From contig JALDQW010000001.1 of NCBI GenBank assembly GCA_031316255.1, positions 1,550,001 to 1,614,000 on the forward strand: a DNA stretch of 64,000 nucleotides. The letters are read 5' to 3'. Source of the DNA: Nitrosomonas sp. (lineage in GTDB: Bacteria > Pseudomonadota > Gammaproteobacteria > Burkholderiales > Nitrosomonadaceae). Positions within the stretch are counted from its first letter, which is position 1, and each line of letters begins with the position of its first letter. Below, in pieces: positions 19,044 to 28,161 of the stretch. The notes beneath the pieces are model-generated. The model did not search any database and was not told the DNA's origin. It saw only the letters and a list, made by a program, of their open reading frames with translations. The position numbers and the translations under genes are program-made.

Positions 19044-19309
19044 ACATCACTGAATTAATTTTTCGATGCTGGCGTGCTACTTTCTGAAAAAAGTATGTTC
19101 TGCCGATTCCATAAAGTTCGGAAACAATAACAATCGTTGGCTGTTCTATGCTGATTACATTTACCTTACGTTATCAGAGCGAGCAAAACGGATAGGTATG
19201 ATTCGCTGTCACCTGACCAAACAATTGTACCCAGCCGCAACACCGGCGATCTGGTAAATGATTTGCGTTGGTATCATCAGGAAGCACGCAGTAAAAAGAC
19301 TCAGGGGGC

Positions 19310-19370
19310 AGGATGTGCCGCAAGGCGCATCAAATCGCGAACGATGCGCCTCCTTGCATCGGCACATCCT
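19310..19370. repeat. Dispersed palindromic repeat, copy 2, at the end of the TonB-like gene
   Basis: Nested inverted repeats: outer AGGATGTGCCG (19310-19320) with CGGCACATCCT (19360-19370), inner GGCGCATC (19324-19331) with GATGCGCC (19343-19350). The outer arm touches the stop codon of the TonB-like gene, so the structure may act as its transcription end or protect the mRNA 3' end; there is no U-run. Copy 1 lies at 17563. Confidence 0.65.
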
Positions 19371-20277
19371 ACCGCATATACGGCGGTAACGGCTCTCCAA
19401 AGAACTCGCGCATCAGAAAATCTTCCAACCCTTCCTGATCCCTGGGGCGTGCGGACAGGACGATGACGCGGTTCAAACGGTGGGATTCCCAGTTGAAGTC
19501 CTCCTGGTGGTATTGGCGGATGAGCTGGATCATGCGGCGGATAACGGCGCGTTCGATGTCGCCGCCGGGTTCTGTTTCGACCTGAATGATTTCACGGCGC
19601 GGATTGCTGACGTTGGTGGTCCATGCGCGAAACGAGAAACGGGCGTAATGCGACCGTATTTCGAGGATCTGGAAAATGCCGCTGGTGCCGGGCGTTTGCA
19701 GGTTGCGTCGCACTTTTGCCATGCGGATTTCCTCCGCCGAGGGCTGCGGTTCGGTAGTGTTGTTGCGGGCGTATTCGGGACCGTCGAAAATACCGGCCGG
19801 ACGACTCGGGGTGGCAGGCTGTTGAGGTTGTGGTTGCGGCCTTCTCTGGTTGATAAACTCGGACAAATCGGTCGGCGCGGGGGTATCCGATTTTTGCGGC
19901 GTTTTTGCAGGTTCAATGGCATCGCGTGTGATGGGCGGTTGCTTGGGCGGCGAGGCGGGGCGGACGCGCGGTGATGGCGGTGTTTTCAATTGCGGCGCCG
20001 GTTCGGGCCGCTGAGCGGGTTCGGGCGGTGTTTCAACACCCTTGGGTGGTGGTGGGGCTGCTTCCTGCGGCTGCGAGCGTTCCGGTAATTCGATAAATTC
20101 CGCTTCGATGGCATCGGGGATTGAAATGGCGGTATCAATCTCGTCATCGGTTTGTGCGATAAAAAATCCGAAAACCCAGATGATCAGCAGCCAGATCAGT
20201 ACCGCCAGCGGCAGCGGCCACCAGAGACGGACTTCCAGCGATCTTGAGCTGGGCATTGCCATGGGTCGTGCGTGCAT
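19369..20277 (-). CDS. TonB-like periplasm-spanning protein
   Basis: Partner of the ExbB/ExbD pair just upstream. It has a short cytoplasmic start, one membrane segment (about residues 18-40, PLAVLIWLLIIWVFGFFIA), a long Pro-rich rod from residue 70 to 180 able to span the periplasm, and a C-terminal domain (about 190-302) ending in EPLPPYMR. The C-terminal domain does not show a clear classical TonB YP-motif, so this is a TonB-like or TolA-like energy-transducing protein rather than canonical TonB. The start may be one of the internal ATGs at residue 6 or 8. It follows exbD by 7 bases, forming an exbB-exbD-tonB-like operon. Confidence 0.7.
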   Translation of the reverse strand: MHARPMAMPSSRSLEVRLWWPLPLAVLIWLLIIWVFGFFIAQTDDEIDTAISIPDAIEAEFIELPERSQPQEAAPPPPKGVETPPEPAQRPEPAPQLKTPPSPRVRPASPPKQPPITRDAIEPAKTPQKSDTPAPTDLSEFINQRRPQPQPQQPATPSRPAGIFDGPEYARNNTTEPQPSAEEIRMAKVRRNLQTPGTSGIFQILEIRSHYARFSFRAWTTNVSNPRREIIQVETEPGGDIERAVIRRMIQLIRQYHQEDFNWESHRLNRVIVLSARPRDQEGLEDFLMREFFGEPLPPYMR

Positions 20278-20284
20278 TGCGGAT

Positions 20285-20686
20285 TTACTTGTGCTGCACC
20301 GCGATCAGAAACTGCTGCACGCCTGCATGCCGCGCCTGCAGCATGGCCTGCACGACGATGCCTTGCGGGGCTTCGTTGTCTGCTGAAACGATGAGTTTCG
20401 GCTGGGCGTTCTGGATCAGCGGTTTGAGTGTTTTGGCCAGCGTGTCTAGGGTAACAGGTTCCTGATTGATAAAGATTTCGCTGTCTTTGGTCAGCGTGAG
20501 CGTGACCGGTTTTTCCTCGCTGAGTTTTTCGGCCTGACCTTTGGGCAGATTGACTTGCAGTGAGTCCAGTTTTTGCATCGACAACGATGCTAGCATGAAT
20601 GTGGCGAGCAGAAAGAACATGACATCGATCATGGGAATGATCTGGATATAGCCTTTACGGGGTATTCTGGATTTACGCAGTTTCAT
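20285..20686 (-). CDS. exbD: ExbD/TolR family biopolymer transport protein
   Basis: Inner-membrane protein of the proton-driven ExbBD/TolQR motor. The 133-residue protein has one membrane segment (IIPMIDVMFFLLATFMLAS) carrying the essential Asp in PMIDVMFF, then a periplasmic domain with VSADNEAPQGIVVQAM. Its start overlaps the exbB-like gene by 14 bases, which fits tight co-translation. It energises the TonB-like protein encoded next. Confidence 0.9.
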   Translation of the reverse strand: MKLRKSRIPRKGYIQIIPMIDVMFFLLATFMLASLSMQKLDSLQVNLPKGQAEKLSEEKPVTLTLTKDSEIFINQEPVTLDTLAKTLKPLIQNAQPKLIVSADNEAPQGIVVQAMLQARHAGVQQFLIAVQHK

Positions 20687-21320
20687 GGGGTTCTTCCTTC
20701 TGATCCAGCCGGATATGGTCGATCAGGCGCGTGCCGAGCCGTTCCATTTCATCCATGGTTTGCGATTGCAGGCGGGAGAAATAATTGAATCCGAACAGTG
20801 CAATCAGCGCGATAATGAGGCCGATCACGGTTGCAATCAGCGCCTCGGCAACGCCGCCGGTTACTGCGGTCGGATTGACAATGCCTTCGCTGCCGATAAC
20901 CTGAAACGCGCTCATCATGCCAATCACGGTGCCCACGAGACCGAGCAGCGGTGCTGCGGTCACGATGGTGTCCAGCGCCCAGAGCCGGCGCGCCAGCGAT
21001 TCTTCGATGATCTGCGCTTCATCGGCTGCACGCGATTCGGTCCACCAGGACGGCTGGTGCCGGTTTGCAATCACGACTTCAAAAAATCGCTTGTAATAAT
21101 GACGCCGGTCAAGACCGGACAGGATTTTTTCCAGATCTTCCCATTTGAAACCGTAGGTCTCGATCAGGTTGGCCAGGTCGCGCGAAAGCCGGGCAAAACG
21201 CCAGTAGACAAATGCTTTTTCAATCATGATCGCCAGCGCGATGATGCCGAGCAGCGATAACGGGATGATAATGTATCCCCCCAGTTTTAATATGACCCAG
21301 GCTTGGTTAAGGTATTCCAT
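20673..21320 (-). CDS. exbB: MotA/TolQ/ExbB proton channel family protein
   Basis: Proton-channel subunit of the ExbBD motor. 215 residues with three membrane segments: one near residues 11-33 (GGYIIIPLSLLGIIALAIMI) and two in the C-terminal half, including the conserved LGLVGTVIGMMSAF and GGVAEALIATVIGLIIAL segments that line the proton path. First gene of the exbB-exbD-tonB-like operon. A second ExbB-like gene without an exbD occurs at 33065. Confidence 0.92.
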   Translation of the reverse strand: MEYLNQAWVILKLGGYIIIPLSLLGIIALAIMIEKAFVYWRFARLSRDLANLIETYGFKWEDLEKILSGLDRRHYYKRFFEVVIANRHQPSWWTESRAADEAQIIEESLARRLWALDTIVTAAPLLGLVGTVIGMMSAFQVIGSEGIVNPTAVTGGVAEALIATVIGLIIALIALFGFNYFSRLQSQTMDEMERLGTRLIDHIRLDQKEEPHETA

Positions 21321-21489
21321 AAATTAACTCCGGATTGGAAAAGTCCACTTCAAAAATTCTTTTTGAGGTATGCAAGCTATAAAAAATCAGGTTGATGCAT
21401 GCCGATTTATCATGTGAAGAAATATTGCTTACCGATACCGAAAAATCGCTATACTGCCATATTCGGCAGCGTTTAAGGGGAAATCTGAT

Positions 21490-21849
21490 ATGGCGAAAGA
21501 AACCGGCAAACTGGACCGCGTTATCCTTGAAGCGCGGCGTAATGCGGAAAAGCGTGCCAAGGGCTATCGGGAGCAGGCGCTGAAATTATTTCCGTGGGTG
21601 TGCGGCCGCTGTGCGCGCACCTTTGACCATAAAAATCTGCAATTGCTCGAAGTACACCACAAAAATAACAATCATGATGACAATCCGCCTGATGGCAGTA
21701 ACTGGGAACTGCTGTGCACGTATTGTCATGAAAATGAGCACGCCAAACTCAAGGACTTTATGGACCGCACCGATATCCGCGAATCAGAATCAGTAGCTAC
21801 TCACAATCCCTTCGCAAATCTTAAAGATATGCTGAATAAAAAATCATGA
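21490..21849 (+). CDS. HNH nuclease family protein, YajD-like
   Basis: Small (119 aa) HNH-fold protein like E. coli YajD. It has two zinc-binding CxxC pairs (CGRCARTF and CTYCHENEHAK) around the HNH core LLEVHHKNNNHDDNP with NWELLCTYCH. Nuclease activity of this family is inferred from the fold. A good ribosome binding site (AAGGGG) lies before the ATG at 21490. It converges with the next gene with a gap of only nine bases. Confidence 0.88.
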   Translation: MAKETGKLDRVILEARRNAEKRAKGYREQALKLFPWVCGRCARTFDHKNLQLLEVHHKNNNHDDNPPDGSNWELLCTYCHENEHAKLKDFMDRTDIRESESVATHNPFANLKDMLNKKS

Positions 21850-21858
21850 CTGATCGGG

Positions 21859-22566
21859 CTATTTTTTTAGCTTGATCGTAATCTGGCCGTCTGACACCTG
21901 GATATTCTCGACGCCTTCGGAAAAGGATTGCCAGAATCCCGGATCGGCGCCGAACTCGCTGACCAGATCAATATTTTTTATCCCGCCCAGCCAACTGTTG
22001 GGGATGGGTACGCCCATGATGCTGATACCTTTGAGGACGATGATGGGCTTGTCGTTTTCATATGTCAGGCCGATTCCTGCATTAAAGCGCAGCGTTTTTC
22101 CGCCAAGCATCGGAAAATCTTCTTCAAACGGAACCAGCAGCTTTGCGCTGACCAGTCCTTCAGCAAGATCGATGGCCAGTTTTTGGGCGAGATCGGTGTT
22201 TTTGGCCAGCAACGCATTCAATTCCCGTTCTGTGAAGCTGACTGCACGCGTTGCATTTTTTTCGGAATACGCTTCCGGTTTTAGAAAGCCGTTTTCATCA
22301 AATTCATCTTTTTGTGCCGGTTGTGTACCTTTGGAGTGCTCGGTTGTTGAAGAACCGGATTCGTAACCCAGTGCACTCAGCTTGGTCTCAAGCGCGCTTT
22401 CCTCTTTTGCGCTGAGTGTTACCGGGGTAAAGTCGGAAGCGAAAATATACGTTTTGAGCGCCCAGTAGGTGCCCGCAATGGTGACCAGTATAGTCAACAA
22501 AACAATCAGAATTACATGCGTCCAGTGCATAAATCGTTTCTCTGGTTTGTTATCAGAAGCATTCAT
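21859..22566 (-). CDS. Membrane-anchored protein of unknown function
   Basis: One N-terminal membrane segment (VILIVLLTILVTIAGTYWAL) followed by a periplasmic domain of about 190 residues with a LIP-like fold look: SFTERELNALLAKN and a repeated beta pattern ending in QVSDGQITIKLKK. Arginine and adhesin motifs are absent. The ATG at 22566 is preferred over the upstream TTG. Proteins of this kind are common conserved hypotheticals in betaproteobacteria; function unknown. Confidence 0.7.
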   Translation of the reverse strand: MNASDNKPEKRFMHWTHVILIVLLTILVTIAGTYWALKTYIFASDFTPVTLSAKEESALETKLSALGYESGSSTTEHSKGTQPAQKDEFDENGFLKPEAYSEKNATRAVSFTERELNALLAKNTDLAQKLAIDLAEGLVSAKLLVPFEEDFPMLGGKTLRFNAGIGLTYENDKPIIVLKGISIMGVPIPNSWLGGIKNIDLVSEFGADPGFWQSFSEGVENIQVSDGQITIKLKK

Positions 22567-22670
22567 TTTAGTTTGAAAAATCAATGGCTATTCTACCCGA
22601 TTGTCCGATTTTTTATGAAATTACCGAAAAAAGATCAACCATCTCTCAAGGAAGTGAAAACATTAACGGG

Positions 22671-23498
22671 CTAATGCCCATGCGCAAACAGACCGACAAA
22701 CCAGATCAAGCCGATTCCGAGCAGGATTAATGTGACCTGTTGCGCTGTTGCGCCGATCTCGGGACGCTTGTGTAAGCCGGGGATTAAATCTGACAGCGCG
22801 ACATAAATCATGCTGGCGGACGCCAGCCCCAGTAGTGGCAGAATCATGAAATCAAGTTTATTCAGCATAAAATAAGCCAACACCCCGCCGACCAGCGTGG
22901 CAAAGCTGGATAACAGGTTCATCATGAATGCCGCTCGCCGTGTATAGCCTGAATTGAGCAGGATAATGAAATCACCGGCTTCCTGTGGAATTTCATGGGC
23001 AATAATGGCGATGGACGTGACGATGCCGAGCTGTACATCCACCATGAAAGCGGCGGCGATGAGGATGCCGTCGACAAAATTATGAAAAGTGTCGCCGATC
23101 ATGATCATCATGCCGCTGCGGCCCTGATCGTGCTCGTGAGCATGAGCACCGCTGACGGTCGTGGCGACGACATTGGGCGCTCCATGAGTTGCATGGACCG
23201 GATCGTGTGCCTCGCAGTCTTCCAGGTGGCAGTGGCGCCACAATACAAGTTTTTCCAGTATGAAGAACAGCAGAATGCCAAACAACACCAAGGCGGTAAC
23301 TTGTGCAGGATCATCAGAACGCTCAAACGCCTCAGGCAGGATATTCAGGAACGCGGCGCCAAGCAGTGCGCCGATTGCAAATGAGACAAGTCTTGAAACC
23401 CAGGTTGCCCGTGTGTTGAGTGTAAGCATGGCCGCAAGGAGCAGGCTCAGGACGCCACCGATAAAGCTGGCCAGGATGATCCAGGAAAGCGTAGACAT
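22671..23498 (-). CDS. ZIP family divalent metal transporter
   Basis: Inner-membrane transporter for zinc or other divalent metals into the cytoplasm. 275 residues with about eight membrane segments. The metal-binding motifs of the family are present: HNFVDGILIAAAFM in helix IV and AIIAHEIPQEAGDFIIL in helix V. A His-rich variable loop lies between helices III and IV (CHLEDCEAHDPVHATHG and HAHEHDQG), as usual for ZIP proteins. It ends in FAHGH. It lies between an unknown membrane protein and the pgeF-type gene on the same strand. Confidence 0.93.
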   Translation of the reverse strand: MSTLSWIILASFIGGVLSLLLAAMLTLNTRATWVSRLVSFAIGALLGAAFLNILPEAFERSDDPAQVTALVLFGILLFFILEKLVLWRHCHLEDCEAHDPVHATHGAPNVVATTVSGAHAHEHDQGRSGMMIMIGDTFHNFVDGILIAAAFMVDVQLGIVTSIAIIAHEIPQEAGDFIILLNSGYTRRAAFMMNLLSSFATLVGGVLAYFMLNKLDFMILPLLGLASASMIYVALSDLIPGLHKRPEIGATAQQVTLILLGIGLIWFVGLFAHGH

Positions 23499-23566
23499 AA
23501 AGTAAAATCAAATGGAAAGGCGGGATTATACGCTTTTGCACATCAGGCATGAACTCATTTGAGGTG

Positions 23567-24340
23567 TTATGTGTTTTTATCCAGCCAGATGAGCGCAGCC
23601 ATGCGGCCGGTTGCAGTGTCGCGCCGGTAGGAAAAAAAACGCGCCGGATCGCTATACGTGCAGATGCCGCCGCCAAAAATTTGCGTAACGCCGGCATTCT
23701 CAAGACGACGGCGGGCGAGCTGGAAGATATCCGCGGACCATTTTCTTTCTGTTTGTGTGGATGGACTGGTCTTTTCAGCGAAAGCGCTGGCCGCGCCAGG
23801 GTCCTGTGTAACAAAAGCCGCCCTGACGTCTTTACCGACTTCGAAATGATCAGGTCCGATAGCAGGCCCCAGCCATGCCATCAATTTGCCGCGGTTAACC
23901 TGAAGTGCGGCAACTGATTGTTCGATGATGCCGGCAGCGAGTCCGCGCCACCCGGCATGCACGACGCCGACGACGCTGCCAGCGGTGTCGCATAAAAAAA
24001 CCGGCAAACAATCCGCGACCATGATCGCACAGACCGTGTTGCGCTGACGGCTCAAGGCGGCATCGCCTTTTTCCTTTGCCGGCGGTTCGGCGGCGTGTTC
24101 CATCCAGACATATCTGGTGCCGTGTACCTGGTCGAGCCATTTTGGGGCGCCAGGCAAATATTTTTGCAGTCGCGCCCGGTTTTTTTCCACGTCAACCGGA
24201 AGATCATTGACATGCGCCCCCAGATTGAGTGTTGCAAAATTGCCTCTGGCGCAGTTGCTACTCACACCGCCGCGCCGCGTGGTAAACAGTGCTTTAACAT
24301 GTTCGGGTGCAGGCCAATCTGGGATAATGCAGTCAATCAT
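23567..24340 (-). CDS. pgeF: PgeF/YlmD-type polyphenol oxidase family protein
   Basis: Cytoplasmic Cu/Zn-type protein of the YfiH/YlmD family, variously described as purine nucleoside phosphorylase, laccase-like or peptidoglycan editing factor that removes wrongly incorporated L-Ser-containing stem precursors. Signatures: FTTRRGGVS near the start, the DCLPVFLCD cysteine, the VVHAGWRGL histidine motif and a C-terminal GGGICTYSD cysteine. Length (257) is normal. In many proteobacteria it follows rluD; here the neighbour is a ZIP transporter. Confidence 0.88.
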   Translation of the reverse strand: MIDCIIPDWPAPEHVKALFTTRRGGVSSNCARGNFATLNLGAHVNDLPVDVEKNRARLQKYLPGAPKWLDQVHGTRYVWMEHAAEPPAKEKGDAALSRQRNTVCAIMVADCLPVFLCDTAGSVVGVVHAGWRGLAAGIIEQSVAALQVNRGKLMAWLGPAIGPDHFEVGKDVRAAFVTQDPGAASAFAEKTSPSTQTERKWSADIFQLARRRLENAGVTQIFGGGICTYSDPARFFSYRRDTATGRMAALIWLDKNT

Positions 24341-24514
24341 TGTTGAGCAGTTGAAAAAACAATTAAAAATAAATACCTATATTCAGATTTGGTCAAACTG
24401 AAATGTCCCGCCCGGAATTCTGAGGTAAAATAGCCGGTTGGGGGGGTGCGCAAGTCAGCTTATCCTGAAATTGATAACATAAGAAAAAAGTTGCCAGACA
24501 CACAGGTGCTCTTA

Positions 24515-25735
24515 ATGAATTATATCGAAAAATTAAAACACTATTTGAAGCGTCAATCATTTATATTTTTAGCAGCCGTTTTATTTTTACCGGCTGCCAA
24601 CAGTTTTGCCTATCCACAAAACGCGCAAAATGCACAAAACGCCCCAGCGGTCAGTGCAGTAGGCGCATCCGATGATCAAACCGAGTTATTTAAAGCGGCT
24701 TTTTCTGGAAAAGAAAAAACCGTCAAGGAATTGCTCGATAAAGGCGTTACGCCCGACCTGCAAAATGAGAAGGGCTTTACTCCGCTCATTGTTGCGTCAC
24801 AGTATGGCTACGATGATGTTGTCGCAATGCTGCTGGAAAAAGATGCGTCACTGGACACGCAGAATTCCGGTGGCGCGACAGCCTTGATTGTTGCCGCCAA
24901 AAACGGACACGAAAAAATCGTTCAGGCGTTATTGGCGAAAGGCGCCAATGTCGATCTGCAAACCAGCGACGGAATTACGGCGCTCATGGTTGCTGCTCAG
25001 GGTGGCTATGAGTCTATTGTTGACGCCCTGCTCGATAAAAATGCCAAGGTGAATCTGCAGACGGAAGAGAAAGTGACGGCGCTCATGATTGCGGCGCTGG
25101 ACGGGAAGGATGCTATTGTCGACAAGCTGCTGGCTAAAAATGCAACAATAGACATGCAGGCATCCGATGGTACTACAGCGCTTTATATGGCAGTCCGTAA
25201 CGGCCACACAGGCATTGTTAAAACCCTGCTCGCTAGCAATGCGCCGGTAAATCTGATTGCGATCAACCAGACGACGCCGTTGCATGTCGCAGCGCAGAAT
25301 GGCTACGTGGATATTGTTAAAATGTTACTGGAAAAAGGCATAAAGATTGAACAGCAGGACAAGAATCAGGCGACGGCATTAACGCTGGCAGCCCTGGTCG
25401 GCCAGGCGGAAGTTGTTCAGTTGTTGATCGAGCATGGCGCCAGTATCGATCATAAAGCCAGAAACGGTTTTTCACCGTTGATTCTGGCTGCACAAAATGG
25501 CCATGTTCCGGTCATTCAAGTGTTGCTCGAAAAAGGCGCCCAGATTAACCAGCAAAATGATGACGGTATTACCGCATTAATGTGGGCGGCGATGCATGAT
25601 CACAACGAGGCGGTAAAGCTGTTGCTCGATTTTAACGCCGATCCGGCAATCAAAAGCAATAGCGGTAAGACCGCTTTGGAAATCGCGCGTGATGAAAGCA
25701 TTATTGCTTTGTTGCAGTCTGCCACGGATCAATAA
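24515..25735 (+). CDS. Exported ankyrin-repeat protein
   Basis: A signal peptide (MNYIEKLKHYLKRQSFIFLA, hydrophobic run, cut after NSFA) is followed by a short Asn/Ala/Gln-rich linker (QNAQNAQNAP) and about eleven 33-residue ankyrin repeats (residues 50-405), each with the G-TPLxxAAxxGHxxIVxxLL pattern. Ankyrin arrays bind other proteins; being exported, this one probably works in the periplasm. The ATG at 24515 is chosen because the signal peptide begins there and AGGTG precedes it; a GTG 23 codons upstream would add a polar extension. It ends 15 bases before the glycerophosphodiesterase gene and may be co-transcribed with that module. Confidence 0.88.
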   Translation: MNYIEKLKHYLKRQSFIFLAAVLFLPAANSFAYPQNAQNAQNAPAVSAVGASDDQTELFKAAFSGKEKTVKELLDKGVTPDLQNEKGFTPLIVASQYGYDDVVAMLLEKDASLDTQNSGGATALIVAAKNGHEKIVQALLAKGANVDLQTSDGITALMVAAQGGYESIVDALLDKNAKVNLQTEEKVTALMIAALDGKDAIVDKLLAKNATIDMQASDGTTALYMAVRNGHTGIVKTLLASNAPVNLIAINQTTPLHVAAQNGYVDIVKMLLEKGIKIEQQDKNQATALTLAALVGQAEVVQLLIEHGASIDHKARNGFSPLILAAQNGHVPVIQVLLEKGAQINQQNDDGITALMWAAMHDHNEAVKLLLDFNADPAIKSNSGKTALEIARDESIIALLQSATDQ

Positions 25736-25750
25736 TTTGAGGCAATCGCC

Positions 25751-26533
25751 ATGTCGACGAACATACCTGATCAAGAAACGGGAAAATGTTTGATTTTTGC
25801 ACACCGCGGCGCAAGTGCCGAGGCTATGGAAAATACCCGGCTGGCGTTTGACAAGGCGCTGAACGATGCGATCGACGGAATTGAAACCGATGTGCAGTTG
25901 AGCCGGGATGAAGTCGCGGTGCTCTGGCATGACCGGTTTCTTGGCAAGATTGGCATGCCAGATAAACATATCGATGATTTCGACTATGCACAGTTGAAAA
26001 CACTCAATTTTCCCCAGACAGGCAGCGAAGGAATTATGCTATTGCAGACATTTCTGAACGATTTCCGCCAGCGCTGCCGTTTGCTGATTGAGGTCAAGAA
26101 CCGTGACTGGGAACCTGTTTCCCGCCATGAAATAAAAATGCAACAGGTACTGGATTTGATCGGCTCTGTCCCTGACGATCAAATCAATGAACGGATTATG
26201 GTTTCATCGTTCAATCTGCCCAGTCTGATCTATGCGCATCGTTACCGGTCCCGAGCGCCGCTGATTTATAATCTGGATGATCACCATACCGAAAATGATG
26301 TGCGCCAGTCATTAAACGAATGCGCTTTTCTTTATGGATTTTGTCTGCCGATTGCCATGCTGGATCAAGCGCTTGTTGATCTGCTGCGTAGGGAAGACAA
26401 ATGCATTGCTGTTTATACCTGTAATACCGATGACGATATCGACAAAGCACTGCGGCTGGGTGTGGATATTCTGATCAGCGATGTGCCGCATAAAGCACTG
26501 GAAAATCGCAAGGCGTTATCGGACGGCGCATGA
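25751..26533 (+). CDS. ugpQ: Glycerophosphodiester phosphodiesterase
   Basis: Hydrolyses glycerophosphodiesters to glycerol-3-phosphate plus an alcohol. The GDPD motif AHRGASAEAMENT with the catalytic His and Glu, followed by GIETDVQLSRDEVAVLWHD, is intact; 260 residues without signal peptide, so the cytoplasmic UgpQ type. It overlaps glpD by four bases (ATGA), so translation is coupled, and its product is the substrate of GlpD. Confidence 0.9.
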   Translation: MSTNIPDQETGKCLIFAHRGASAEAMENTRLAFDKALNDAIDGIETDVQLSRDEVAVLWHDRFLGKIGMPDKHIDDFDYAQLKTLNFPQTGSEGIMLLQTFLNDFRQRCRLLIEVKNRDWEPVSRHEIKMQQVLDLIGSVPDDQINERIMVSSFNLPSLIYAHRYRSRAPLIYNLDDHHTENDVRQSLNECAFLYGFCLPIAMLDQALVDLLRREDKCIAVYTCNTDDDIDKALRLGVDILISDVPHKALENRKALSDGA

Positions 26534-28158
26534 AACGCCATCCGTCGCCGCTATGGCATCAAACATTTGATTTGCTTGTCTGCGGCGGCGGGGTTTATGG
26601 CGCCTGGACAGCCTATGATGCGGCGCTACGTGGTTTGAAAGTGGCGCTCATTGACCAGGGCGATTGGGCGAATGCGACCTCATCAGCTTCCAGCAAGCTG
26701 GTGCACGGCGGTTTGCGCTATCTGGAACACTATGAATTCAAACTGGTGCGTAAAACCCTGGCTGAGCGGGAAATGCTGATGAAGGTGGCCCCGCATCGTG
26801 TCTGGCCGCTGCGTTTTGGCGTGCCGGTTTATGCGCATAGCCGTGTCGGCGCGTTGCGTTTAAAGCTTGGCCTGATGCTGTACGATTTTCTGGCTGTGAG
26901 TCAGCGAGCCATGATGCGGCATCGTTTTTTTAGTCATCGGCGTTTTTGTGAACGCTTTCCCTTTCTGAATACCAAATCGTTAAGCAGCGGCTTTACGTAT
27001 GCTGATGCGCAAACCGACGATGCGCGGCTGGTTCTGGAGCTCGTCAGCGGCGCAATCGATGCCGGCGCTGTTTGCGTGAACTACTGTACGTTGATGCATG
27101 TGCTGGAAAATGACGGGCAGGCCAGCGGCGCAAAAATTCATGATAGGCTGACCGATGAAGAACACGAAGTTCGTGCGCATCAAATTGTTTATGCGACTGG
27201 CCCCTGGCTGGCGACGGATAGTCAGGATCAGGTCAACTGTTTGTTGACCAGGGGCATACACCTGATCATGCCGGCCATGCTCAAAAATGAAGCCTTGCTG
27301 CTTACGGCCAGATCGGATGGGCGCGTGTTTTTCTTGATTCCATGGTATGGGTTGACGCTGCTGGGTACCACTGATACGGCTTATCAGGGGTCGTTGGACA
27401 GCATCGACGTTGAAAAATCGGAAGTGCAATATTTGCTCAACGCGGTGAATGATTATCTGAGAACACCGTGGACACAAGACGATATCATTGCCGCATTTGC
27501 CGGAGTACGCGTGCTAAAGCAGGATGAACAAGCACATCAGGCGTCATCTGCTGTGACCGCTGCGCCTTCATCGGTAAGCCGCGACTGGGTACTGAAAACG
27601 GCATCGAATGGTGTACATTATTCAATTGGCGGCAAATTGACGTCCGCACGTCAGGATGCCGCGCAGATTGTCGATCAGGTTTGCAAACAACGCAATGTTC
27701 AAATGTCTTGTACGACGCTGGACCGGTTTTTCCCCTGGTCGCCGCAACATTCGAAGGATTTTCAGGACTTGTGGAAGAATTATCCCGCCTGGTCAGCGGC
27801 AATCCAGGAACGAGCCGTGCAATTAGGCGTCGATTCGGAAAGCGCGTTGTGGTTAATCCGCCGTCATGGTCGCAACGTCCCGGAAATACTGAACGCCATC
27901 GAATTGCAGCCTGCCCTGGCCGGCCGGATTATTCCGGCGCTGCCGTTTATTGATGCAGACCTGATATTTTGCGCCGCGAACGAAATGGTCATGCATTTGG
28001 ATGACTTATTGCGCCGCCGTATTCCGCTGCTGATACTGGCGAAATTGACTGAAGCAGACTTGCATCGGATTGTTGACAAAATTTCAGGTGCGCTGCACTG
28101 GGATGAAATCCGGCGCCGGCAGGAAATCGCGCGTTGCCGGACAGGGCCTTATTTCTGA
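26530..28158 (+). CDS. glpD: Aerobic glycerol-3-phosphate dehydrogenase
   Basis: FAD enzyme at the inner membrane oxidising glycerol-3-phosphate to dihydroxyacetone phosphate and feeding electrons to quinone. N-terminal FAD motif LLVCGGGVYGAWTAYDAALR, the ATSSASSKLVHGGLRYLE signature and the WYGLTLLGTTDT segment are typical; length 542 is slightly long. It is followed after three bases by an FGGY kinase. GDPD-glpD-kinase together route glycerol compounds into triose phosphate. Confidence 0.93.
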   Translation: MKRHPSPLWHQTFDLLVCGGGVYGAWTAYDAALRGLKVALIDQGDWANATSSASSKLVHGGLRYLEHYEFKLVRKTLAEREMLMKVAPHRVWPLRFGVPVYAHSRVGALRLKLGLMLYDFLAVSQRAMMRHRFFSHRRFCERFPFLNTKSLSSGFTYADAQTDDARLVLELVSGAIDAGAVCVNYCTLMHVLENDGQASGAKIHDRLTDEEHEVRAHQIVYATGPWLATDSQDQVNCLLTRGIHLIMPAMLKNEALLLTARSDGRVFFLIPWYGLTLLGTTDTAYQGSLDSIDVEKSEVQYLLNAVNDYLRTPWTQDDIIAAFAGVRVLKQDEQAHQASSAVTAAPSSVSRDWVLKTASNGVHYSIGGKLTSARQDAAQIVDQVCKQRNVQMSCTTLDRFFPWSPQHSKDFQDLWKNYPAWSAAIQERAVQLGVDSESALWLIRRHGRNVPEILNAIELQPALAGRIIPALPFIDADLIFCAANEMVMHLDDLLRRRIPLLILAKLTEADLHRIVDKISGALHWDEIRRRQEIARCRTGPYF

Positions 28159-28161
28159 ATT

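Noticed and set aside
19066..19257. 63-codon frame before the TonB-like gene
   Set aside because: No protein-like pattern and no start signal; lies in a repeat-rich gap.
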